A stretch of 64,000 nucleotides of DNA from Janthinobacterium sp. Marseille (GTDB lineage Bacteria; Pseudomonadota; Gammaproteobacteria; Burkholderiales; Burkholderiaceae_D): NCBI RefSeq assembly GCF_000013625.1, contig NC_009659.1:2356001-2420000 (forward strand), written 5' to 3'. A program made the position numbers and the translations under genes. The notes beneath the pieces are model-generated. The model was not told the origin of the DNA. It saw only the letters and a program-made list of their open reading frames with translations, and did no database searches. This document shows positions 16,549 to 26,440 of the stretch, one piece after another (position 1 is the stretch's first letter; each line of letters starts with the position of its first letter).

Positions 16549-17802
16549 TTAATTGCTTTTTTCCAGATCAAAAGTCTTGTGCAAGGCACGAACTGCCAAT
16601 TCCATATACTTCTCGTCGATCAAAACCGAAATCTTGATTTCCGAAGTCGAAATCATCTGGATGTTGATGCCCTCTTCCGACAAGGTACGGAACATTTGCG
16701 ATGCAATACCGACATGGCTACGCATGCCGACACCGACTACCGAGACTTTCGACACTTTGGTGTCGCCCTGGATGCTGGCTGCACCGATATGTGCTTTTAC
16801 GCTTTCATTCAGGACATCCACTGCCTTCGCGTAATCGCCGCGTGGCACGGTAAAGGTGAAATCTGTTTTGCCGTCGACTGACTGATTCTGGATGATCATG
16901 TCGACTTCAACATTGGCAGCGGCAATCGGGCCCAGGATCTGGTAAGCGATACCTGGACGATCCGGTACGCCCAATACGGTAATTTTCGCTTCGTCGCGAT
17001 TGAATGCTATACCGGTGATGGCGGCTTGTTCCATGTGTGTATCTTCCTCAAACGAAATCAGGGTGCCGGACTTTGCTTCTTCTTCCAGCGGGATCATAGG
17101 ATCGGTCAGCGACGACAGCACGCGCGTCGGCATCTTGTAGTTGCCGGCGAATTCGACCGAGCGAATCTGCAGCACTTTCGAGCCTAGCGATGCCATTTCG
17201 AGCATCTCTTCAAAGGTCACGGTATTGAGGCGACGCGCTTCCGACACGACGCGCGGGTCAGTCGTATAGACGCCGTCAACATCTGTGTAAATCAGGCATT
17301 CCTGCGCCTTCAGCGCGACTGCAACAGCCACTGCCGAGGTATCCGAACCACCGCGACCGAGGGTCGCGATATTACCGTCATCGTCCACGCCCTGGAAACC
17401 GGTGATGATAACGATACGACCTGCATCCAGGTCCTTTTGCACTTTCGCATCGTCAATCGACTGGATGCGTGCCTTGGTGAAAGCCGAATCAGTTTTGATC
17501 GCGACTTGCCAGCCGGCGTACGATACGGCTTCCTTGCCGATCGATTGCAAAGCCATGGCGAGCAAAGCGACAGAAACCTGTTCGCCGGTTGAAGCCAGCA
17601 TATCCAGTTCGCGTGGATTTGGCTGCGGCATCAACTCTTTGGCCAATCCGATCAAACGATTGGTTTCGCCGGACATCGCCGACGGTACCACTACGATTTG
17701 ATAACCAGCGTCGTGCCATTTGGCGACGCGTCTGGCGACATTTTTGATGCGCTCGGTGGAGCCCATCGATGTGCCGCCGTATTTGTGAACGATTAAAGCC
17801 AT
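16549..17802 (-). CDS. lysC: Aspartate kinase
   Basis: A 417-residue aspartokinase with the nucleotide-binding KYGGTSMGS (7-15), the central GRGGSDTSAVA motif, and two C-terminal ACT domains (about 265-345 and 350-417) that bind feedback inhibitors. It makes aspartyl phosphate, the first step to lysine, threonine and methionine. Length and architecture match the alpha/beta type common in beta-proteobacteria; an internal start for a beta subunit is possible but not evident. It is the last protein gene of the cysS-alkA-accA-tilS-lysC run, after a 135-bp gap. No lysine riboswitch was recognised upstream. Confidence 0.97.
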   Translation of the reverse strand: MALIVHKYGGTSMGSTERIKNVARRVAKWHDAGYQIVVVPSAMSGETNRLIGLAKELMPQPNPRELDMLASTGEQVSVALLAMALQSIGKEAVSYAGWQVAIKTDSAFTKARIQSIDDAKVQKDLDAGRIVIITGFQGVDDDGNIATLGRGGSDTSAVAVAVALKAQECLIYTDVDGVYTTDPRVVSEARRLNTVTFEEMLEMASLGSKVLQIRSVEFAGNYKMPTRVLSSLTDPMIPLEEEAKSGTLISFEEDTHMEQAAITGIAFNRDEAKITVLGVPDRPGIAYQILGPIAAANVEVDMIIQNQSVDGKTDFTFTVPRGDYAKAVDVLNESVKAHIGAASIQGDTKVSKVSVVGVGMRSHVGIASQMFRTLSEEGINIQMISTSEIKISVLIDEKYMELAVRALHKTFDLEKSN

Positions 17803-17937
17803 AAGGGTCGGGAAAGAGCTCTTAAAGAAAGAGAAAAGCGTGAAAAATCAACCCTCGACTTTACAGCCTGCAGCGCAGAATGACAAGTCCGACAAGGCCT
17901 TGCCAGCGTCTGGGCTTATCAAAATCACCAAAAAACT

Positions 17938-19350
17938 CTAGGGCAATGCAATTTGACCCTGATCGAACTGCCAACGCAGTTGAATATTGCCGCCCGTCTC
18001 GGTGTTGAGCGGATGACAATCCATGCCGATGCCGGCTGCAAACAATAATTGCTTGCCTGCAAAAACCAGCGGCAGGCGCTCACGTTCCCAAGCTGGAACA
18101 TCGCACGCCTGATATTGGTACTTCAAACTTTTGGTCGGGCGATTCCATGCCGGTTTCAAACGTTCGCCACCGCTACGCAATTGGATCAACAGTGTTTGTG
18201 CCCCTAACCATTCGGCAGCAATGCCCTGCTCCGCCTGATCAAAGTACAAGGTGCCGCCAAAGCTGGGGAAATGCAGGCTGGCTTCGCCTTGCCAATTGAA
18301 GGAGCGTGGCGGCTGCAACAATAAATCAGGATCGAATTTCGGTGTAATGTAGACCCGGTCACGGTGCCGCCGGATGTGACAATCTGCATGCGTTACACAT
18401 AGCTGGGCATCGTGTTTTGCTTCCAGCAATTGCGTACGCATCTCATTGAGCCAGGCGGTCGATGGCATACGCACACCGCGCAAACCAAACCAGTAACGCA
18501 ACATATTGTCGATACGATCAGCGCTGAATTGCCTCAGCTTGGTGACATCCACACACTCGCCATCCAGGCATTGCTGCAAATCTTCGGCGGCCAGCTCTAT
18601 CAACAAACGTTGCGCCGATTGCGCATGCTCTGCGGTGCGCGCAAAGCGCTGCTGGAAACCTGGAAAGTACTCTTCCAGTTTCGGCATGACCTGATGACGC
18701 AAAGCATTGCGGGCATAGCGTGGATCAAGATTCGATTCATCTTCGACAAACTGGATCGCGTGCGCTGTGACGTAAGCCTGCAAATCTTCACGCCTTACCT
18801 GCAACAAGGGACGTCCCATCAGCAAGTTGGCATCACCCAGCAGATCCGCCGCATGATTCGCGCTATCCATGCCTGACAAACCTGCTACACCTGAGCCACG
18901 CAAGAGTTGCAGCAAAACGGTTTCTGCCTGGTCATCCAAATGATGCGCAGTCAATAGAAGCGGCACGCCATGCGCGCGGCACATGTCGCCGAGTGCCGCG
19001 TAGCGACTTTGCCGCGCCGCTTCCTCTATACCGTTTTTTCCCTGCCGGGTGACCTGTACCTGGCGCGCATCGAAAACCACGCCCAGCGCTGCACACTGCG
19101 CGCGGCAATGCGCCAGCCAGTCATCGGCATTCGGACTCAAGCCATGGTGTACATGGAAGGCGAAGATTTCTATTTGCTGCGCCAGGCCGTACGCATGCAG
19201 CAAATGCAGCAAGGCGGCCGAATCGAGGCCGCCACTATATGCCAGCGCGATTTTCGCTTTAGCGGAGCTGGAAAGAGAAACGCGCGTCCGGATCTCCCCT
19301 AACGCGCGTTCAAATCCAGCTTGCATAGACGCAGTTTCTTTATTCGTCAC
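17938..19350 (-). CDS. tilS: tRNA(Ile)-lysidine synthase
   Basis: The 470-residue protein has the PP-loop ATP pyrophosphatase motif SGGLDS at 39-44 and the TilS segments LTAHHLDDQAETVLLQLLRGSG and NPRYARNALRH-like DPRYARNALRHQVMP. C-terminal TilS substrate-binding domains follow. It puts lysidine on the wobble C of tRNA-Ile(CAU), changing decoding from AUG to AUA. The start is GTG at 19348-19350, three bases after the accA stop; ATG 19326 is an alternative. The pairing with accA is common in this group. Confidence 0.96.
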   Translation of the reverse strand: MTNKETASMQAGFERALGEIRTRVSLSSSAKAKIALAYSGGLDSAALLHLLHAYGLAQQIEIFAFHVHHGLSPNADDWLAHCRAQCAALGVVFDARQVQVTRQGKNGIEEAARQSRYAALGDMCRAHGVPLLLTAHHLDDQAETVLLQLLRGSGVAGLSGMDSANHAADLLGDANLLMGRPLLQVRREDLQAYVTAHAIQFVEDESNLDPRYARNALRHQVMPKLEEYFPGFQQRFARTAEHAQSAQRLLIELAAEDLQQCLDGECVDVTKLRQFSADRIDNMLRYWFGLRGVRMPSTAWLNEMRTQLLEAKHDAQLCVTHADCHIRRHRDRVYITPKFDPDLLLQPPRSFNWQGEASLHFPSFGGTLYFDQAEQGIAAEWLGAQTLLIQLRSGGERLKPAWNRPTKSLKYQYQACDVPAWERERLPLVFAGKQLLFAAGIGMDCHPLNTETGGNIQLRWQFDQGQIALP

Positions 19351-19353
19351 GCA

Positions 19354-20328
19354 TCATTCCGGTGTGTTGAGCTCTTTGAATTTACCGTAGCTCATCAATT
19401 TTTCATGGCGTGCTGCCAGCAGATCCTTGGTTTTCATACCCTGGAATTGACGCACGGTATCCGCCAATGCACGCTTGACCAATGCCGCCATCTGTTTAGG
19501 ATCGCGATGCGCGCCGCCCAGTGGTTCATTGATGATCTTGTCGATCAGGCCCATGGCTTTCAGGCGATGGGCGGTCAGGCCGAGTGCTTCTGCCGCATCG
19601 GATGCGCGCTCTGCAGATTTCCACAGAATCGAAGCACAACCTTCCGGAGAGATAACCGAGTAAGTAGAGTACTGCAACATCAGGACTGCATCACCAACCG
19701 CAATCGCCAGCGCGCCGCCGGAGCCGCCTTCGCCGATGATGGTTGCAATCAGTGGCACTTTCAATTCAGCCATGACGTACAGGTTGTGACCAATCGCTTC
19801 CGATTGTCCGCGCTCTTCAGCATCGATACCAGGGAATGCACCCGGGGTGTCGACAAATGTAAATACCGGCAAGCCAAACTTCTCGGCCAGCTTCATCAGG
19901 CGCATCGCCTTGCGATAGCCTTCCGGCTTCGGCATACCGAAGTTGCGCATGCTGCGTTCTTTGGTATCGCGACCTTTTTGATGACCGATGACCATACAAG
20001 GCATGCCATTAAAACGTGCCAGGCCACCTACGATGGACAGGTCGTCCGCATAGCTGCGGTCGCCGTGCAATTCGTGGAAGTCGGTGAAGATTTCATTCAC
20101 ATAATCCATCGTGTATGGACGTTGCGGATGACGTGCAATCTGTGACACTTGCCACGGCGTGAGCTTGGCGTAGATATCCTTGGTCAGTTGCTGGCTCTTC
20201 TTCGACAGGCGATCAATCTCTTCCGAGATATCGACTGCAGAGTCATCTTGTACAAAGCGCAGCTCTTCGATCTTGGAATCGAGTTCTGCAATCGGCTGTT
20301 CAAAGCCGAGGAAAGTCGTTTTACTCAT
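19354..20328 (-). CDS. accA: Acetyl-CoA carboxylase carboxyltransferase subunit alpha
   Basis: A 324-residue AccA of normal length. The N-terminal helix [20 protein letters not shown] is typical, and the carboxyltransferase core shows [18 protein letters not shown] and the [17 protein letters not shown] oxyanion region. It works with AccD to carboxylate acetyl-CoA for fatty acid synthesis. It is followed by tilS after three bases, and preceded by alkA after 45. Confidence 0.98.
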   Translation of the reverse strand: MSKTTFLGFEQPIAELDSKIEELRFVQDDSAVDISEEIDRLSKKSQQLTKDIYAKLTPWQVSQIARHPQRPYTMDYVNEIFTDFHELHGDRSYADDLSIVGGLARFNGMPCMVIGHQKGRDTKERSMRNFGMPKPEGYRKAMRLMKLAEKFGLPVFTFVDTPGAFPGIDAEERGQSEAIGHNLYVMAELKVPLIATIIGEGGSGGALAIAVGDAVLMLQYSTYSVISPEGCASILWKSAERASDAAEALGLTAHRLKAMGLIDKIINEPLGGAHRDPKQMAALVKRALADTVRQFQGMKTKDLLAARHEKLMSYGKFKELNTPE

Positions 20329-20373
20329 CGTGCACCTTTTTGATTCAACACGCGGTGGATTTCGTATCTCTAC

Positions 20374-21021
20374 CTAGTTTGCTGCCTCTACCGGATCCAG
20401 GCTACGCCATAGATACCAGGTCGCAACAGTACGGTAAGGCTCCCAGTTGGCGGCTACTTCCCGCGCATCGCTGCGCGAAACCGGCTCGCCGGAAAAATAA
20501 TTACGGCTAATGCCCGCCAGCAAACCAAGGTCGTCCAACGGCAAAATATTCGGTCGGAGCAGATTAAATATCAAAAACATCTCCGCTGTCCAGCGTCCGA
20601 TACCGCGAATTTGAATTAACTCAGCGATAACTTCTTCATCTTCCATCTCGGCCCACTTGTCACAATTGACACGTTTTGCCTTGAAATGGTCGGCCAGATC
20701 GAAAATATACTCCGCTTTACGCTTGGATAAACCACAAGTTGCCAGCTTGTCACCAGCCTTGATCACCTGTGCCGGCGTACATTTTGGGCAAACTTCGAGG
20801 AAGCGCTGCCAGACGGAGTCGGCCGCTTTAGTCGAAATTTGTTGTCCTATGATGGAACGTGCCAATGTGGAAAATGCTTCACCGCGGCCAACCAGGTGCA
20901 AATCGCCAAACTGCGGAATGAGCTTGCGCAGGATACGGTCGCGCTTCATCAGCTCGGCCTTGGCCTCCTCCCAGTAGGCTGGCAGGATACGGGTTTCATC
21001 AGTGGCGATCGTTTTCCCCAT
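20374..21021 (-). CDS. alkA: DNA-3-methyladenine glycosylase II family protein
   Basis: A 215-residue HhH-GPD glycosylase: helix-hairpin-helix LIQIRGIGRWTAEMFLIF (135-152) and catalytic Asp164 in PLDDLGL. It removes alkylated purines in base excision repair. It lacks the N-terminal domain and Ada fusion of longer AlkA proteins and lacks the four-Cys iron-sulphur cluster of endonuclease III, so it belongs to the compact AlkA/MAG-like group. It is four bases downstream of cysS. Confidence 0.92.
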   Translation of the reverse strand: MGKTIATDETRILPAYWEEAKAELMKRDRILRKLIPQFGDLHLVGRGEAFSTLARSIIGQQISTKAADSVWQRFLEVCPKCTPAQVIKAGDKLATCGLSKRKAEYIFDLADHFKAKRVNCDKWAEMEDEEVIAELIQIRGIGRWTAEMFLIFNLLRPNILPLDDLGLLAGISRNYFSGEPVSRSDAREVAANWEPYRTVATWYLWRSLDPVEAAN

Positions 21022-21025
21022 CAGT

Positions 21026-22420
21026 TCAAGCCCTTCGCCATTCAGTCAGGCCGCCCGGTTTATCTTCCAGGATGATGCCTTTTTCCAGCAGCTCGGCACG
21101 GATACGGTCAGCTTCGGCAAAGTTCTTCGCCTTCTTGGCGTTGACACGCGCTTCTATTTGCTCGACGACAAATGTTTCCATCTCGCCATCTTCCCCGTTA
21201 GCCAGTCCGGCATGCAGGAATTGCTGGGCCGGGCGCTGCAAGAGACCGACTATACCAGCGAGTCCGACCAGTTGGCGCGCCAAAGCAGGCGATTTTGTTT
21301 TATTGATTTCATTTGCCAATTCAAACAACACGGCTACCGCCAGCGGCGTATTGAAATCGTCATTCATCGCCTCGGCAAAGCGTAGGGCATGCGCTTCTGT
21401 CATATCCAGCGCTGCCTGGTCCGGCGCCACGCCCTTGAGTGCGGTGTACATGCGCGTCAAGGCATTACGGGCATCATCCAGATGCGCATCGGAATAATTC
21501 AGCTGGCTGCGGTAATGCGCACGCAGGATAAAAAAGCGCACGACTTCGGAATCGTATTTCGCCAATACTTCGCGGATGGTGAAGAAATTACCCAGCGACT
21601 TCGACATTTTTTCATTGTCGACGCGCACGAAACCATTGTGCATCCAGTAGTTGACGAAGGTATGCTGGCTCGCACCTTCGGACTGGGCGATTTCATTTTC
21701 GTGATGTGGGAATTGCAGATCAGCGCCACCGCCGTGGATATCGAATTGCTGGCCCAGCAATTCACAAGCCATGGCCGAGCATTCGATATGCCAGCCTGGA
21801 CGACCACTGCCCCATTTCGAAGCCCACTTCACTTCGTCTGGTTCGGCTTCCTTCGATGATTTCCACAACACGAAATCCAGCGGATCACGTTTACCGGTGT
21901 TGACGTCGACGCGCTCACCGGCGCGCAAATCGTCCAGCGATTTACCGGACAGCTTGCCGTAACCCGGGAAGTCACGCACCGAGTAGTTCACATCACCATC
22001 GGAAGATTTATAAGCGAGGCCATTGCGCTCCAGCGCTTCGATCAGGCCCAGCATTTGCGGCACATAATTGGTTGCGCGCGGTTCATGATCCGGCTTTTGC
22101 ACGCCCAGCGCCGCGGCATCTTCATCCATCGCATCGATGAAGCGCTGCGTCAGCGCAGAAATGGACTCACCGTTTTCGGCGGCACGCTTGATGATCTTGT
22201 CGTCAATATCTGTGATATTGCGCACATAGTTGACTTCGTAGCCGGAGGCACGCAACCAGCGTTGCACCAGGTCGAATACCACCATGACGCGCGCGTGCCC
22301 GATATGACAATAGTCGTATACGGTCATCCCGCACACGTACATCCGGACTTTGCCCGGTTCAATAGGAGTAAACGGCTGCTTCTCACGCGCCAGCGTATTG
22401 TAGATCTTCAGGGCACTCAT
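21026..22420 (-). CDS. cysS: Cysteinyl-tRNA synthetase
   Basis: A 464-residue class I synthetase with HIGH as HIGH at 39-42 (CHIGHARV) and KMSKS at 271-275. Zinc ligands Cys30, Cys214 and His239 ([10 protein letters not shown]) are present. Start is ATG 22420 ([10 protein letters not shown]), matching the family N-terminus; a GTG 11 codons upstream is less likely. A minus-strand TATACT at 22594-22599 may be the -10 of its promoter. It is the first gene of a unit with alkA, accA and tilS. Confidence 0.97.
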   Translation of the reverse strand: MSALKIYNTLAREKQPFTPIEPGKVRMYVCGMTVYDYCHIGHARVMVVFDLVQRWLRASGYEVNYVRNITDIDDKIIKRAAENGESISALTQRFIDAMDEDAAALGVQKPDHEPRATNYVPQMLGLIEALERNGLAYKSSDGDVNYSVRDFPGYGKLSGKSLDDLRAGERVDVNTGKRDPLDFVLWKSSKEAEPDEVKWASKWGSGRPGWHIECSAMACELLGQQFDIHGGGADLQFPHHENEIAQSEGASQHTFVNYWMHNGFVRVDNEKMSKSLGNFFTIREVLAKYDSEVVRFFILRAHYRSQLNYSDAHLDDARNALTRMYTALKGVAPDQAALDMTEAHALRFAEAMNDDFNTPLAVAVLFELANEINKTKSPALARQLVGLAGIVGLLQRPAQQFLHAGLANGEDGEMETFVVEQIEARVNAKKAKNFAEADRIRAELLEKGIILEDKPGGLTEWRRA

Positions 22421-22874
22421 GAATGGTTGTCTGTTTCGGCTAAGATTTGTCACAAGGCTGGCTGCGCATCGCCACTTACACGCATCAGCAACTCCGGGTC
22501 GCAGCTATGGCGACGCCGCCAAAACACTTAGTCCTGCTTCTTTTTGATAAAATGCACGTTTGTACGGCACGTTCTGCAGCTCGTTTTTTCGACAGTATAG
22601 CATTGATAAAAACCGCAACCGCCGACCAAATTGCTTATCAGCATGGGGCTGGCGCAAGATTGTTGTTTATCCTTGCCTTTGCCTGTAGCAGCAAAATCGG
22701 TACAAAATAAGAGATTGTCCCGTACGGAGCCGCAAGCGGGACGGCATAATATGACAGCGCGTGTGATCCTGCAAGCCGACGGCTATTGAATATTTATTCA
22801 CTGCCATCATCTGCACCGGGCACGCGCTCCACATTACAGAAGCATTCACCTTCATTTAAATGAAAGAAGCCCGC
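22421..22874. other. Divergent intergenic region cysS/ppiA
   Basis: These 454 bases between the divergent cysS and ppiA hold no convincing gene. A TATACT on the minus strand at 22594-22599 is a possible -10 for cysS without a clear -35. A GTCCCG/CGGGAC inverted pair lies near 22708-22733. I see no recognisable riboswitch, tRNA or small-RNA terminator. Confidence 0.5.
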
Positions 22875-23453
22875 ATGAAATTTTCTCGTCGCCAAGCCCT
22901 GGCCATGGTTGCCGCAGTTTCACTGTCCGGCATGTTGCAACTGGCACAGGCTGCAGATGCACCACAGGTACTGCTGAAAACCAGCATGGGCGACATCGTG
23001 CTGGAACTGAACCAGGAAAAAGCACCTAAATCGGTAGAGAACTTTGTACAGTATGTAAAAAGCGGCCAGTACAATGGCACCATTTTCCACCGCGTGATCG
23101 ATGGCTTCATGATCCAGGGTGGCGGCTTCGATAAGGACATGAAAGAAAAAGCGACGCGTGCGCCTATCCAGAACGAAGCAGCGAACGGCCTGAAGAATGA
23201 CATCTATACGATTGCGATGGCACGTACCAGCGCGCCGCATTCGGCAACCGCACAATTCTTTATCAACACCGCCAACAACAGCATGCTGAACTATCCTAGC
23301 CGTGACGGTTGGGGTTATGCAGTATTCGGTAAAGTCATCAAAGGCAGCGAAGTCGTCGACAAGATCAAGAACGTCAGTACCGGCAATCGCGGCGGCCATC
23401 AAAATGTACCGACCACTCCGGTCATCATCGAATCGGCAACCGTCATCAATTAA
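22875..23453 (+). CDS. ppiA: Periplasmic peptidyl-prolyl cis-trans isomerase A (cyclophilin)
   Basis: A 192-residue cyclophilin with an N-terminal signal peptide ending at about LAQA-ADAP; the leader starts [12 protein letters not shown], so a Tat route is conceivable. The catalytic core shows [18 protein letters not shown] and AQFFIN. It speeds proline isomerisation in periplasmic folding. ATG 22875 gives a clean signal peptide; ATG 22860 adds five residues. It is followed by ppiB, with which it shares most of its core, suggesting an old tandem duplication. Confidence 0.95.
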   Translation: MKFSRRQALAMVAAVSLSGMLQLAQAADAPQVLLKTSMGDIVLELNQEKAPKSVENFVQYVKSGQYNGTIFHRVIDGFMIQGGGFDKDMKEKATRAPIQNEAANGLKNDIYTIAMARTSAPHSATAQFFINTANNSMLNYPSRDGWGYAVFGKVIKGSEVVDKIKNVSTGNRGGHQNVPTTPVIIESATVIN

Positions 23454-23515
23454 TCATTGCTGATTTTTAGTCCCTCATTTTTTATTCATCATCCCTACAT
23501 TTATCAAGGAATAAT

Positions 23516-24004
23516 ATGGCAGTCCTCCTCACCACCAACCACGGCAACATCACTATCGAACTCGACGCGGAAAAAGCGCCAAAAACGGTAGAAAACTTCC
23601 TCGCCTACGTGAACTCGGGCCACTATGCCGGCACCATTTTCCATCGCGTGATTGATGGCTTCATGATCCAGGGCGGCGGTTTTGAGCCAGGCATGACACA
23701 AAAGCCAACCAATGAGCCAGTCGAAAACGAAGCAAAGAACGGCTTGAAAAACGGCATGTACACGCTGGCAATGGCACGTACTTCGGCACCGCACTCGGCT
23801 TCCGCGCAATTCTTCATCAACGTCAACGACAACAGCTTCCTCGACTATCCAGGTCAAGACGGCTGGGGTTACTGCGTATTCGGTAAAGTCACCGACGGCA
23901 TCGACGTCGTCGAAAAAATCCGCGCCGTCAAAACCACCCGCAGCGGCATGTTCGCCGACGTACCGGTAGATGACGTTGTCATCGAAAAAGCTGAAGTCAT
24001 CTAA
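23516..24004 (+). CDS. ppiB: Cytoplasmic peptidyl-prolyl cis-trans isomerase B (cyclophilin)
   Basis: A 162-residue cyclophilin without signal peptide. It contains [37 protein letters not shown] and a GWGYCVFGKV segment, all typical. CAAGGAATAAT gives a good ribosome-binding site. It lies 62 bp after ppiA and 30 bp before lpxH; cysS-ppiB-lpxH proximity is also seen in E. coli. Confidence 0.97.
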   Translation: MAVLLTTNHGNITIELDAEKAPKTVENFLAYVNSGHYAGTIFHRVIDGFMIQGGGFEPGMTQKPTNEPVENEAKNGLKNGMYTLAMARTSAPHSASAQFFINVNDNSFLDYPGQDGWGYCVFGKVTDGIDVVEKIRAVKTTRSGMFADVPVDDVVIEKAEVI

Positions 24005-24034
24005 GCAACTGCTTATTTTTACTTAGCCACTTCG

Positions 24035-24853
24035 ATGCACGATATGAGCTCTTCCTTATCCTCTGCTTCGACGAATCAAGCGCAGCCAGCAATGGCTGCG
24101 CTTTTTGTTTCCGATTTGCATTTGCAGGCAGCAATGCCACGCACCACGCAGGCCTTCTTCAATTTCCTGCAAAATCAGGCATTACATACGAAACAGCTCT
24201 ACCTGCTCGGCGATATCTTCGAAGCCTGGGCCGGTGATGATGACCTCGACGATCCCTATCATCAGCAAGTCGTCAACGCACTGAAAAAAGTCAGTGCAAG
24301 CGGCGTGGAAGTATTTTGGATGGCTGGTAATCGCGATTTCCTGGTGGGACAGAAATTTGCCGAGGTGACTGGCATTAGTCTGCTACCGGACCCCTTTGTC
24401 ACTAGCCTGGCAGGTCGTCTGCTGGTATTGACGCATGGTGATGCCTATTGCACCGACGATGCCGCTTATATGGAATTCCGTGCCCAGGTGCGGCAAGCTG
24501 AATGGCAACAGAACTTTCTCGCCTTGCCTCTGGCGCAGCGCAAAGCCATTATCGAAAACCTGCGCGCCGGTAGCCGCGCAGCGCAGCGCGATAAATCCTA
24601 CGACATCATGGATGTGAATCAGGATGCAATTGCCGGCTTGTTCCGCCACAGTCGCAGCGCCACCATGATCCATGGCCATACGCATAGACCTGCACGACAT
24701 CAGCATCAGGTCGATGGCGCAGAACGTCTACGCTATGTATTGTCGGATTGGGATCTGGATCACACGACCGCGTCGCGTGGCGACTGGCTGGCGCTGGATA
24801 CGGCGGGAGAAATCCACCGTTTTACTCTGGATGGAACTGAGATCGACAGCTGA
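24035..24853 (+). CDS. lpxH: UDP-2,3-diacylglucosamine hydrolase LpxH
   Basis: A metallophosphoesterase of 272 residues with all family motifs: SDLHL (26-30), GDIFEAW (59-65), GNRDF (98-102), THGDAYCTDD and HGHTHRP. It cleaves the pyrophosphate of UDP-2,3-diacylglucosamine to give lipid X in lipid A synthesis at the inner membrane. The first 19 residues are Ser/Ala rich and not conserved; ATG 24092 would begin MAALFVSDLHL exactly like E. coli LpxH and may be the true start. Neither start has a strong ribosome-binding site. Confidence 0.94.
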   Translation: MHDMSSSLSSASTNQAQPAMAALFVSDLHLQAAMPRTTQAFFNFLQNQALHTKQLYLLGDIFEAWAGDDDLDDPYHQQVVNALKKVSASGVEVFWMAGNRDFLVGQKFAEVTGISLLPDPFVTSLAGRLLVLTHGDAYCTDDAAYMEFRAQVRQAEWQQNFLALPLAQRKAIIENLRAGSRAAQRDKSYDIMDVNQDAIAGLFRHSRSATMIHGHTHRPARHQHQVDGAERLRYVLSDWDLDHTTASRGDWLALDTAGEIHRFTLDGTEIDS

Positions 24854-24876
24854 TTTGCTGCCGAGCTCAGGCTTGT

Positions 24877-25575
24877 TTATTCAAACTGCTGTTTGAATTG
24901 CTGGAACTGCGCTTTCAGGGCTTCAACTTCGTCGCGCAGGCTGCTTACTTCGGCTTCCAGCTGGCCGATACGATCATGTCGGCTCACTCCGCTTGCAGCC
25001 GCAACCGGCAACTCGCCCGCTTCAGGGAAAACTTCACTAGACAGCAAAGGCGCGTAACGCGTTTCCTTGGTACCCGGTGCGCGCGGCAAACGTGCCACCA
25101 GCGGTGGATATTTATCGATCAGGAATTGCAGCGCCGCTTCCACATCAGCAATTGTGGCAAATTCATGCAAACGCCCTGAGCGTGTACGAATCTCGCCTGC
25201 GGTCTGAATGCCGCGCAGCATCAGCACGGTCAACACGGCCAGCTTGTCCTGCTCAAGCGACCACTTCATGCGCAGCCTGTGTTCGTATTTGCTCACGCGC
25301 GCACCGGCCTGATTCACCTCGGCCACGAATTTGTCCGCGATCAATTCCTGCAGGATGCCCTGTACGTCGACCTCTGTTAGCGCCATGACCGGATCACGGC
25401 TGGTCAACTGGTTACAACCATTGGTCAGTGCATTGATCGACATCGGATAGGCATCGGGCGTCAGCGCCTCTTTCTCTGCCAGCACTGCCAATACGCGAAT
25501 CGCACCGGCATCGAACACGATTTGTCCGTTATCCCGCACATCTGCCGCGGCTGTATTGCTTACTTCGTCTGTCAT
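24877..25575 (-). CDS. yceH: YceH family (UPF0502/DUF480) winged-helix protein
   Basis: A 232-residue YceH-type protein. The family signature is visible as RVLAVLAEKEALTPDAYPMSINALTNGCNQ in shorter parts (LAEKE, YPMSINAL, NGCNQ) and VLMLRG followed by TRSGRLHEF. It consists of two winged-helix units and ends with a coiled coil (about 198-231). A molecular role is not established. It is convergent with lpxH and is followed on its own strand side by cysE, 10 bp upstream. Confidence 0.9.
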   Translation of the reverse strand: MTDEVSNTAAADVRDNGQIVFDAGAIRVLAVLAEKEALTPDAYPMSINALTNGCNQLTSRDPVMALTEVDVQGILQELIADKFVAEVNQAGARVSKYEHRLRMKWSLEQDKLAVLTVLMLRGIQTAGEIRTRSGRLHEFATIADVEAALQFLIDKYPPLVARLPRAPGTKETRYAPLLSSEVFPEAGELPVAAASGVSRHDRIGQLEAEVSSLRDEVEALKAQFQQFKQQFE

Positions 25576-25585
25576 GGCTAGCTAC

Positions 25586-26329
25586 TTACTCAACCAGTTT
25601 ATTCAACTGTTCAGGATCAAATTTCTCGGTGGCATTCAGGGTTTCGCAATCGATGCCGGCACACTTCAATGCGGCCAGGATGCGTTCGATCTGGTGTTCC
25701 TGGGTCGCCGCATTATCGATCAAACCATGCAAAGCTTTCGATAAGGGATCATCACCGTTCGGTGTCACGCCATAGGCGGCGAACATGCGCGCCGCCGCTT
25801 CATCACGCGCATTGTCTTTCTCGATGATACGTGCCGGGTTACCGACCGCTGTTGCGCCTGCCGGCACCTCGCGCACCACCACTGCATTCGAGCCGACCTT
25901 GGCACCCTCACCAACTGTAAAGGCGCCCAATACTTGCGCACCGGCACCAATAATGACACCGGTACCCAAGGTCGGATGCCGTTTGGCACCTTTGCTGAGC
26001 GAGGTACCGCCCAGAGTTACTCCCTGGTAAATCGTGCAATCGTCCCCGACCACTGCGGTTTCGCCGATCACCACGCCAAAACCATGGTCGATGAAGACGC
26101 GTCGGCCTATGGTCGCACCCGGATGGATTTCGATCCCGGTCAACCAGCGCGCAATATGCGAGGTAAAACGCCCCAGCCACTTGAAATCATGGGTCCAGAA
26201 CCAGTGTGCCCAGCGCTGCATCACGATGGCGTGCAAGCCCGGATAGCAGGTAATAACTTCCCATTCACTGCGCGCAGCAGGGTCGCGGGCAATGATATTG
26301 GCGATGTCTTCTCGGATACGGCTAAACAT
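25586..26329 (-). CDS. cysE: Serine O-acetyltransferase
   Basis: A 247-residue CysE: an N-terminal helical part ([20 protein letters not shown]) then a left-handed beta helix of hexapeptide repeats, with [18 protein letters not shown] and the GVTLGGTS loop. It makes O-acetylserine for cysteine synthesis. The frame is open for 24 more codons upstream, but ATG 26329 matches the family start. The C-terminal tail is longer than in E. coli and differs from the usual cysteine-sensitive tail, so feedback behaviour may differ. Confidence 0.95.
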   Translation of the reverse strand: MFSRIREDIANIIARDPAARSEWEVITCYPGLHAIVMQRWAHWFWTHDFKWLGRFTSHIARWLTGIEIHPGATIGRRVFIDHGFGVVIGETAVVGDDCTIYQGVTLGGTSLSKGAKRHPTLGTGVIIGAGAQVLGAFTVGEGAKVGSNAVVVREVPAGATAVGNPARIIEKDNARDEAAARMFAAYGVTPNGDDPLSKALHGLIDNAATQEHQIERILAALKCAGIDCETLNATEKFDPEQLNKLVE

Positions 26330-26389
26330 AAAGTAAATATGGATATGCGAAAAATGCTTGGATAGCAATATTAGCCTGTTAACGCAAAT

Positions 26390-26427
26390 CATGGCGGACA
26401 CCGGCTATTTTTGCCGGTACCGCCATG
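26390..26427. other. Long imperfect hairpin between rlmB and cysE
   Basis: CATGGCGG and ACCGGC pair with GCCGGT and CCGCCATG around the loop TATTTTT, giving about 14 base pairs with one small internal bulge. No T tract follows on either strand, so it is not a classical terminator. It lies 61 bases before the cysE start and 14 bases after the rlmB stop. Confidence 0.6.
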
Positions 26428-26440
26428 TTGTCAAACAGGC

